Source: Schizochytrium sp. TIO01 (lineage: Eukaryota; Sar; Bigyra; Thraustochytrida; Thraustochytriidae). From it: 64,000 bases of DNA. The position numbers and the translations under genes are program-made. Below, piece after piece: positions 55,141 to 64,000 of the stretch; position 1 is the first letter of the stretch; each line of letters opens with the position of its first letter. The stretch is taken from the NCBI GenBank assembly GCA_004764695.1, contig SMSO01000006.1, positions 538,859-602,858 of the forward strand, written 5' to 3'. Below the pieces are notes generated by a model that worked only from the letters and a program-made list of their open reading frames with translations, had not been told where the DNA came from and ran no database searches.

Positions 55141-56460
55141 GCGCCACCATGAAAGCGGCAAACGGCCACGCAACTCTGCCAAAGCCTGCAGGCTGGCCTC
55201 CTGCCGCTTCAGCCGGTCAGTCAGTCAGCCAGACGGCCAGCTTGTTCATTTTGGGTTGGTTATTGGAGTTTTCTGCTCCTCCTCCCTTCAGAAGGAAGAG
55301 TTTCAATGAAGAGTCCCGAAAGGTTGTAATGTTTAATTGCAAACCAAATTCTTTTTCTGTCTCTTTCAATCCACGATCCGGGCCTTTCCAAAGAATACAG
55401 ACACATCAGCAACGAATGATAAGATTTAGCGATCCCGACGATGCTGCAAACTCAGGTAGTTCTCCTCGCGCAGCACCTTCGAACTTGAGGCCAGACCTGG
55501 TGCTCGCAGAGGCCCTGCAGATCCCACGGGCAAGTGGCCCAAGCGCTGCCCTGAGCAAGCGGAGCAGGCAGCACGTATCCTGGGAAAGATTCAGGTTTAC
55601 TTACCTTGAAGAACTTGAGATCCACCTCCATGATGGAATTCAATTGATCGAAGGCCGCTCTTGACATCTCAAGCGAGTCAAGGCTTGGCCAGGACACCGC
55701 CGCCATGACGAGAATGAATTCTGGCGGCCACCTCCCTCCATCGTTCAAGATCTGCGCGCCTTCCCGTACTGCTGATTAACTCCTCTCCGCACAGACGAAT
55801 GGACAAACAAACCACGAGCAATCGAAGAAACAGTTCTGCGAGCAGGAGCGTACGTACCCATCTGCGATCCGCAGGCTGTCAATCTTGAGCACGCACGCAC
55901 GCACGCACGAGCGAGCGAGCGAACGAACGAGCGCACATACAAACATACACACACACACACACACAAGCAGGTACTGCGATTGCAGGTTGCGGTGCGACGG
56001 AGAGCGAGCGAGCTTTGAGGCGGCCAGCTCCTGCTGTGCGCAGAACTCCTTCTTCTCCGCGGTGAGGGTGGACCCAAGCAAGGTCTCGTGAACGTCTGTC
56101 TCTTCAGGAGAACCCAGCCAGTTCCTGGTAAACATCACTGGCAACGCCTTCAAGATCTTGGCCAGCAAGCGTCGAGCCACCGGCCAGGGGTCAGGGCGCG
56201 GGTTGAGAGTGGCCGCTCGCGCCGCTTGCGAAGCCTTTCCATCGCGTTGGTGTCTCCTTGCACCACGTGCGTTGTCTCCGAGCAGGTGGCAGCACTCCAG
56301 CTAGAGTCGCATCTTGACCGGGATGACTGACTGACTGTCTGTCGCGAGGGACGAGGCTCTCGCCGCAGGCCTAGCTAGGAACGCGGGCAGGCCTTGCTGC
56401 GCGTTGGCTGGCTGGCGTGCTGTCGTGGCCCTCCTCGAGGCTGCCTTGGAGCTGCGAGAT
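55141..56460. other. GC-rich block with exon-like minus-strand segments
   Basis: Several frames are open. Three minus-strand hints favour a spliced gene. A pyrimidine-rich stretch ends in CTCGCAG before about 56451. A frame of about 110 codons at about 55970-56296 opens right after CTCTAG and contains VARRLLAKILKALPVMFTRN and LTAEKKEFCAQQELAASK. A frame from an ATG at 55748 runs to CTTCAAG|GTAAGTAAA at about 55607, a strong donor. A plus frame at 55149-55664 is also open. No family was recognised and exon joins cannot be proven. Confidence 0.3.
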
Positions 56461-56925
56461 AGATCGATAGGTCGATAGATAGATAGACAGAGAGGGCGTC
56501 TTGACGGACCGATTTTGAAGTCCTCCTTCCAATGCGGCGACCGAAAGATCAACTTGAACGAACTTGGAATGCAAATTGTCATTAAATTCTCTTTCCACTG
56601 CTATGTAATTAATGGTATGCATGCATCCTTTTGAGTCGCTTCGGATTTCCGCGGTCATTCTTCATCGTCTTTTCTCCTCTTTTCATCAGTGCTGCGCTTG
56701 TAAAAAATAATGTTTAAAATAAAATAATGATACCTTGATATAAACATATTATATATCGTGTATATATGTGTATATGAGGCACAACTCCTCCCTCAAGTTC
56801 TTTCTTTCTTTCTTTCTTTCCTCTGAAGAAGATCCTGATTCAAATGGGTTTGATCCAAAACTCTGCTTAGAGAGAACAACTCAACATAAGTAAGTAAGTA
56901 ACTAACCCTGAAGATGAGAACGGTT

Positions 56926-56968
<43 letters not shown>

Positions 56969-58435
56969 ATTTGAAGCCAAGATGTCACATGAAGAAAGGC
57001 CGCCAACAAACGAAGCCAAAGTTACCCACCGACCCTCAGCTCTCCGCGCGACCGCCGTTGGAGACCCATTTGTTGCCGCCGGCATTCATTGACCTCCACG
57101 GCCGCCGTCGCCGCCGCCACCGCCGCCGCTCCCGTCGTCATCGTCGATTTCCGCAACATTGGATGCACTCGAAGTCCCGGAAGGTCCAAAGGTCTGCGAC
57201 AGAAGTTCGCTTTGTTTGGCAAAAGAGGGTGACTACTCTGGGGGAGTAGGCAGTGGCTAGCGACTGCTAGAGAGCATCAGATCGACAACAGCGCGTTCCT
57301 ATCATCCGCCTCTATTATACCAAGAGCGCCAGAGGTGGAGGGAGGGATCTAATAGAAGAGGAGATAAGTCGCCATCTCAGGCACGGCTGAGCTGCTTCAG
57401 AGGCGTAAACGCGGCAGGCAGAGACAGCACAGGGCTTCTTTCCGGTTGGCAGAAACGAAAGATATTGTACGTTATTATCTTTCTGCTTGCCTTCTTTGTA
57501 AAGATTTGGTTTTGTTTTGATTTGTTTTCGTATGCTCGTTTAGTTCTCCTTTCATTTCTAACTTCTTCTTTTTATTATTACTATTATTATTATTAATTTA
57601 TTTTCTATTTTTTGTTTCAACTCTTTCGATAAAGAAGTTTGGGACCTACTTCCTTTTTCTTTTTCTTAACTCCGGCAACGGCCTTTGATGATATGCGTTT
57701 ATTTACTTTGTAGGCTTGGAGGCTGATGTTTTACTTCTTCTTCTTCTTCTTCTTCTTTTCAAATTGCGTGTCCAAAGTGTTTCAAATGGTACCAAGCGAC
57801 CCATTCATTACTGCTTTAGCGCTCCTACATCCATGGGTCGCGCTTCATGGATAAACTCAACTCTCGGGCATCGACCCTTTGCTCCCTCGCTTCTCCAAAG
57901 ACCTCAGAACCGCACGGTTCTGCCCAGAGACGCGGCCCTATCACCTTCGCAGCCAGCCCCCACGAGATACAGATACATCGCTCCAATCGGAATTGGCGAG
58001 AATTCTGATTTTACAAACTTTTTCTTTTTCCTCCAAGTACTAATCAGCTCCTCCTAGGTAGCAAGCTGCTAAGTAGGTGCTAGCAAACGTATAGCAGATG
58101 CATAGTGAGTAGCATAGCAGTAGCATAGCACAGCATAGCATAGCATATTAGAGCTCCATCCTGCATGAGGCCAGCCAGCGCCTACTACAAGCTTATATGG
58201 GGGCTATTGCGGAGTAGTATGAGCTGATGCCAGTAAACAGGAGCAGGCCAGGGATTAGCACGGGCCCGCACAAGTTGAGGGCGTGGCGCGCCCTAAATTC
58301 CACGCTGCGGCTGAGTGCACTGGGGTCCAATTATTGGGCTCCGGCTGCACGGGACAGGGCGCTCCTCCTTGGTCCTGCTCGCGGCCGCGTCCGGACTCCG
58401 CCTCGCGGGCGAGCGTGGGAACCTGAAGCAAGTTA
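56461..58435. other. Gene-poor stretch with CT and CCG-type repeats
   Basis: (CTTT)n lies at about 56801-56820, a (CT)n/(CTAT)n tract at 56928-56970, a CCGCCG-rich patch at 57100-57130, (CTT)n near 57735-57757 and a GCATA-type repeat at 58099-58147. No gene is supported. Confidence 0.45.
56928..56970 (+). repeat. (CT)n-(CTAT)n compound microsatellite
   Basis: About 29 bp of CT followed by four CTAT units. Confidence 0.93.
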
Positions 58436-58436
58436 A

Positions 58437-58467
<31 letters not shown>

Positions 58468-58756
58468 GTTCTTTCTTTCTCGTTCTTTCCACTTCACCAC
58501 TCTCAGTGCGCAGAGATAATGAGCGTGAAAAGACCTTTTAGCTTGGGCAAAACCCCACGGTGACTACGTAGTATCTGCGCAATAGTAATTAATAGGCTAA
58601 TGCTATGCTGCCCGTCAATTTATTGCTTCAGAGTCGGAAAAGTACCTGTACGTGTCTGTACGTGTCTATGCTCTGCCTTCTTTGGCGCATCAAAGCTCTT
58701 CGTTTTTTCTTCGTTTTCGGTTTTTCTCAGACACTCACTCGGATCATTTCTTATGG

Positions 58757-58803
58757 ATGTATGTATGTATGTATGTATGTATGTATGTATGTATGTATGT
58801 ATG

Positions 58804-58832
<29 letters not shown>
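58757..58832 (+). repeat. (ATGT)19 microsatellite
   Basis: A 76-bp uninterrupted tract. It opens several frames as Met-Tyr-Val-Cys repeats that should not be read as proteins. Confidence 0.97.
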
Positions 58833-58834
<2 letters not shown>

Positions 58835-61195
58835 GTATTCATGCATTTACTTGTTGCCTTAATAGCTTGGGTTTTAGAATCTTACAGAATCTCATATGAG
58901 GCCCGCGTGTTGATCGTGCCTGCTAGCAGGTAGTACCTATGTGTTTTTGTTTTGGTTTTAGGGCTCTTTATAAAATTTTGAATGTTGGAAACCATAATGA
59001 TCATTCATTGCAATGACAAAGATAATTCCACCACACCTGCTTCTTTCCTTCCTCTGTCGCAGTGAGTGGGCAGAGCAGAAAGAAAGTGGCAGGAAGGCCG
59101 GGCAGGCAAAAGAAAGAAAGAAAAGATGAAGAACACGAGAAGAAAATGAGAAGGAGTGAGAGCAGGCAGGCAGGCAGACAGCCAAGTCTTTGTTTCCTAG
59201 CGTCATGCAGAGAAATACTGCATGCGGATGCTAAACTTTGGGTACAGAAATGAAAATGTTATCTATTTTCCCATCCATGTTGTTCTTATGGCTGATCATT
59301 GTTTTAATTCGTTTAATTTGAAAAAAAATAAAAATATGATATTTTCATAATTCATAAATTAAGAAAAAGAAAAATAAGAAATATATATATATAACAGAGA
59401 GGCAAGGTACACTTATTACCAGTTAAAGGAGCTCTACAATCAGGATCTCGAATTTGTGGAGCACTTCAAGAAAGATGCGTAAAAGCAGAAAGGACTCCTT
59501 CGCCAACAGAAACGGTGCCTAAATTCAAGAGACGATATGAAATATGGCCATGAATCGAGCCCTGACTTGTATTCCCGTTCCACTGCTAAGCAACACCAGC
59601 ACAAATAGTTCGCCTCTTGCTTTTTGAGAAAGCAAGTGTTTAAAAAAAAAAAAAAAGGGGGGGGGGGAAAGTAATAATTTTCCTTTTAATTTTCTAAAAG
59701 AAGAAGAGCTCTTACATTTGTACGGCTCGCTTTACAGCAGGAGCAATTTTCAAACGGTGGATAGATTGGAACCGGGGTATTTATTTATCTGAAGTTTTTA
59801 GCAGGAGACTAAAGCAATCTCAAATGCCCATGGACCTGGGACAGTAAGACATGATCTTCAGGGAGATGCTTTGCAAAGTTGTCTCGGGCCTGCGAGCTTG
59901 TATCTGATTTAGACCCAATGTCGTTCCATCAAATTGCCTTCATTGACATCGCAGACGGTTCGAAAGTGCCTTTCTTTCCTCGATTTTCTCGAGTTTGCAC
60001 TTGGAAAAACTAACATCCGAAAAATGCTTCTTACACCAGATACGACATATGCATCTCGGCATGAAAGTGACCTTCAGAGAAAGTGTTAAACATTTTGTTT
60101 AACTTAAAACATTTGTTTTATTTTTTTACAATCTTCAATCCTAAGCAGCAGTAGACCATGTTAAGAAGGTCTGATGCATATATAAATATGAACAATATTT
60201 CCCCTCTTTTTTTCTTTTTTCTTTTTTTCTTTTTAAAAGTAAAAGTTGAAAACGAAGCGAAACAAGAAAAACAAAAATCAAAAGTCTTGAAAAAGTGAAA
60301 AATAGAAAAATGTTCTTCTGCGTTCAAATTCAAATTCAAAATCATGAATCTAAATAACCGGGCACTATAGATCTTGATGAACCGCCTCGCCCGTCTCCGG
60401 CCTTCAAACCTTCGTGGCTCTTCACCGTTCATCATGCCGGGCATGCGTCAGTTCTGGAGACTCTTCGACAGCTTTGCAGCCTGTGCTCGGCTGCTCGTTC
60501 ACTGACCGCTGGCCTGGAAGTCTCTCTCTCTCTCTCTCTCTCTGCGTCGGCGGGCGGTCGGCCGACACTAGCTAGGGCAACCACAAATTCAAATTCCAAG
60601 ACCGACACATGTGATTTGATAACCTAGCTAGACATCAGCAGTATTGGCACATTCCGTAAAACCTGTGGCTTTGAAACTACGTCTCGGGCAGCTCAGGAAC
60701 CTGGGTATCCGGTGTCCTCGCTCGAGCCACAAAGGACTTGTACTGTTAGTAGACTGTGGCGGGCCAGAACTGCTCGAATGGCAAACACATGGATCGTGCG
60801 GGGCAGGGACCCTCACTCTGTTCGTTGTGTTCTATGCGTTCTCATTCTCTTTTCTTGAAGATCATTCGCAAAGCAAATATACTAAGCACCTCAGTTGAAG
60901 AGGGCCTCTAGCAGAACCCGCAGAGCCCGCTTGCTCGGCCACGTAAGTATATTTGGACTCGCTGGAATGTTGGAGCCCAATTGTCTGCCTTATAACGCGG
61001 TTATGACAAAGCTCAACGTAATTTATGTTTGTTTATAGGGAAGCTTTGAACCTCGATGTTCGCGTTATTGCTATCATTTAAAAGACTATGTTGCTAATTG
61101 TTCTAACTTGAATACTCACCTGAGTCAAACGATTGATAGAATACGTCTCGGATTATTGAGAGTGAAAGGAGCAAGCTTTTTAAAAAAACTGTCTC

Positions 61196-61200
<5 letters not shown>

Positions 61201-61236
<36 letters not shown>
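61201..61236 (+). repeat. (AG)18 microsatellite
   Basis: 36 bp of uninterrupted AG. Similar shorter tracts lie at 14311-14335 and, as TC, at 11488-11507 and 60521-60543. Confidence 0.95.
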
Positions 61237-61238
<2 letters not shown>

Positions 61239-64000
61239 CCGAGATTTCATCCTATGCTGTATCGAGATATAGCTTGGAGATGCAGTCAATTGTGCTTAAT
61301 TTTAAAAAATATATAAAGAAAATAGAGCATGCGTGCATGTTACCGCAAGTCTCAATGTTTAAATACCAACATGCTTCGCGTAATGCAATTTTATATCTGC
61401 AGAACCAACCTTCAAGAAACAGAGCATCATCAACGATGAGGCCTGCTGGATTCAGTCCTTATATTCATTCACTAAAAATCATAGCAACAATCATTTTCAT
61501 CAGAGCGAACGAATAGTTTCTATGCACTAGCCAGGATTATATAGCTTTACAACAACATTGTTCCCAGAAAATTACAGATTTAGCTATCCAGATAAGGACT
61601 GCAAATTTACCATACGCAACACTGCATTTCCCACTTTTCAACATAAAATAAAACGAAACATGTATAATTACATCTTCTGCAAGGCCCTGTGGTTTTCGGT
61701 GAAGGTGGCTCATTTGGAGGCCTCCTCAGCGACATGAGTCAGCGGCAGGGGCGCAGTGTCACCTCCCGGACTCGAAGTTGGTGCTTCACAAAGTTCTTTC
61801 TCGACTGCTTCGACCGGGTTTTCCTCTGAGTTATTGTCCACAGTCACCAACTCTCGTTACATCCAGCAGCACCAGCAAGCGTCACTCTAAGAATAAACTA
61901 ATTCTATGTATGTCGCACACTCTATAATGTAATACCCTCATGTTGGAAAAGCACACTGTCGAATCAGCTGGTAGACTCACAATAGAGTGGCCAGACACAA
62001 CAACGATATGTGTGCGGCCGCTGAGTTCCCACGCCGTAGAACACCCACTCCTGAGCTGACCTCGGGCCTCTCACTTCGACAAACTACTTGCATTTAGTAC
62101 CTACCTGCTACTTTCTCATCAAACGCAACAACAACAATATCATCATCATCATTTTGTTTATGACTACCGCAGAAGCAATATGCAACAGCATCGACAGCAT
62201 CGACAGTACCTAGGTGACAGCGGACCGCCTAAGGAAAGCTTTGCTGGCAAACTAGCTTGACAATGAGCTAATCATTTCACTACAAACACTCAACTCCAAG
62301 TATCATCGTAACACCCGTGGGGGATTTCGAAACACTGTCTTCTGGCCGTTCTCTGACTATCATTCGTTCAAGTCGAACTCCAGTTTGGATTCGGCAAACG
62401 AAAACTCGCGGGTGTGTGTAGTTTTATCAGTTTCTCTCACTGAGCATCATCATCGCCGTTGTGTTGTCCTTTTTTTAATGGCTCGCTACATGAACAAACA
62501 TATAAATAAGTAAATAATTAAACGCTCGAGTGCTGCCTAGGCTCTTCAGAACAACCAGTGAGTACCTCGTCCTGCTCTTGCACGCATCGCACCAAACTGC
62601 TTCACTTGGAGCGTCGCCTGCTTTTGCAGCCTGCCAAAAGTCCGCAGACAAGAGTCGCCACTCTCGACACTCGTAGCACTCTGCATTCCGGACCCAGTAC
62701 TTTAACTGCAGTTATGAACCATATCACACAGAACCTACTTCATATGCACCCTAAAAACTGCTCGACTTACAGAAACCATTTCCGGTCGATGCCAAAGGAG
62801 CTTGGGAAAACTTGGTTGTCCTTCGCAGTACGAGGAATCTGACGACACCGAGTCAAGCATCGCGCGCGATTCGTCAGTAGGGCCAACAGAGAATCTGCAG
62901 AGAAACGACTTCCGTGGGAGGAGTGTTTTCTTTTATCTGCCTTACGTCAGCGCGCAATTTTAATTTCTTTTTAGAAGCATTACTCCCACAACCAGAAAGT
63001 GTAGGTTGCAGCGCTCACCCTTTCTCGCGCAGAAGAGACTTCGCATGCCTTGAAAAGCTGCTCGAGTTCGTTCAAGACGCCGTGAAGGAATCCAACTTGT
63101 GAAAGTCGGAGAGACATTCAATCACTCGGATGACTTGAGGATGCTCAGTCGTTCAGTTGCTAGGTTGATGTGCCGCATTTCTAACCTCCAAGACAACTTA
63201 GAGTTGAGTTGAACTTCAGAATGCAGTCTGAATCCTCAATCTTCCTTTTTGCCTGTTCCGTCTGCTATGTTCAAGGTGGCGAACGTGTGTTTTCGGGCAC
63301 ACAGATCAATTGAACTTCAAAGAAGAAGAAGAGGACTTGAAGAGCTAGCATTCAAGTTAGAGGCGCAAGAAAAGAAGTACTGAAGCACTTTCTAGCTAGT
63401 GCGCTTATCGCATCCAGCCTTCATTGGGCTTTGTCTTGATATGTTTGGTCTGATGGTTTCTGTTTTGATTGATTCTGATCGATTTTATTTGGTTTTACTC
63501 TTTTTTTATATATATATATCTCATTTGATCCAAAATGGAGTGTCATTCTCAAATGGGATCGAATGATGTCTCCTGAGCGAATTGCAGACAGAATGTCGGT
63601 CAAGAGCATTAGAAGAGGGCACGAACACAGGCAGTTGACCGGCGAGAAATTGGAGACAAGACGAAGGCTCTCTCATCCAGATGAAGAGAAAGAAGCCACA
63701 CGAGGCTTGGGAGGAGCCTTCGCAGGTTCTCTCATGTGCAATCTCATCAAATAGGTTGAATCAGCGTTATTGAAAACTGCCAACTTTGAAAGTTAATCGA
63801 CTCTTGGCCTTTTTCCCTCTCGTAGACTTCCTTTTCCGAACTCTGAAAAAAAAAAAAAAAAAAAAAGCATTCTTCATAAATTTTGAAGTTTTCTTTTCTT
63901 TCAATTTATTTTGTTTAATCTCTCGATTCTTATTCACTTAGGACAAATTTTCATTTTCTATAATTCAAAAGATGAAAATATAAAAAAGTGTCATGAAGAA

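Larger units (their letters stand above)
58436..64000. other. Gene-poor right end of the window
   Basis: No gene is supported. Repeats include (CTTT)n at 58437-58467, (ATGT)19, (TC)n at 60521-60543, (AG)18 at 61201-61236 and a poly-A at about 63846-63866. A homopolymer pair, A15 then G11, occupies 59642-59667. A short plus frame at 59421-59610 (YQLKELYNQDLEFVEHFKK) is interrupted by a stop and is not significant. Short open stretches at 62558-62842 and 62914-63102 are unrecognised. Confidence 0.45.

Noticed and set aside
58600-58899. Met-Tyr-Val-Cys repeat frames in three plus frames
   Set aside because: Translations of (ATGT)n. All three frames are open because the unit length is four.
59421-59610. 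Interrupted frame reading YQLKELYNQDLEFVEHFKK as a pseudogene
   Set aside because: About 60 codons with one internal stop is close to chance and no family is recognisable.

Overview
This is a eukaryotic nuclear window. It carries single-exon genes on both strands with long spacers rich in simple repeats, and no operon layout. The proteins include a three-repeat Myb factor with polyglutamine tracts, an ARL13-like GTPase, an RGS-AGC kinase, dihydropteridine reductase and a DMT-type transporter. Large intron-free reading frames in a repeat-rich genome would fit a heterotrophic stramenopile such as a labyrinthulomycete (thraustochytrid). That placement is inference from protein character only and is not proven.

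Layout. From 1 to 8.1 kb the DNA is AT-rich and has one intact unrecognised gene (1093-2412, with a 9-bp Pro-Gln repeat), followed by about 1 kb of broken coding-like frames that look like a decayed element. A Myb-family regulator lies at 8.08-9.61 kb on the minus strand. From 9.6 to 38.3 kb there is a 28.7-kb gene-poor stretch. It alternates AT-rich blocks, GC-rich blocks open in several frames, and many microsatellites and minisatellites, including an unbroken (GTTT)n tract of about 134 bp, a tandem direct duplication of about 135 bp, an 18-bp x 5 array and a 31-nt perfect hairpin.

From 38.3 to 50.4 kb lies the gene-dense core: dihydropteridine reductase (minus), a SLC35F-like transporter (plus, divergent), an unrecognised helical protein (minus), an ARL13-like GTPase joined to a Cys cluster and two Tudor-like modules (plus), and a 1058-residue RGS-AGC kinase with a long insertion in its activation segment (minus). 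From 50.4 to 64 kb there is again gene-poor, microsatellite-rich DNA.

How the genes relate. Transporter and pterin reductase look like housekeeping genes sharing a 632-bp divergent promoter interval. The GTPase and kinase each begin with a myristoylation-type N-terminus, so both are likely membrane-tethered signalling proteins. No direct functional link between them can be shown from sequence. The most unusual content is the GTPase-Tudor fusion, the kinase activation-loop insertion, and the sharp contrast between the compact gene block and the repeat-laden flanks. Some multi-exon genes may be hidden in the GC-rich blocks, and transcript data would be needed to see them.
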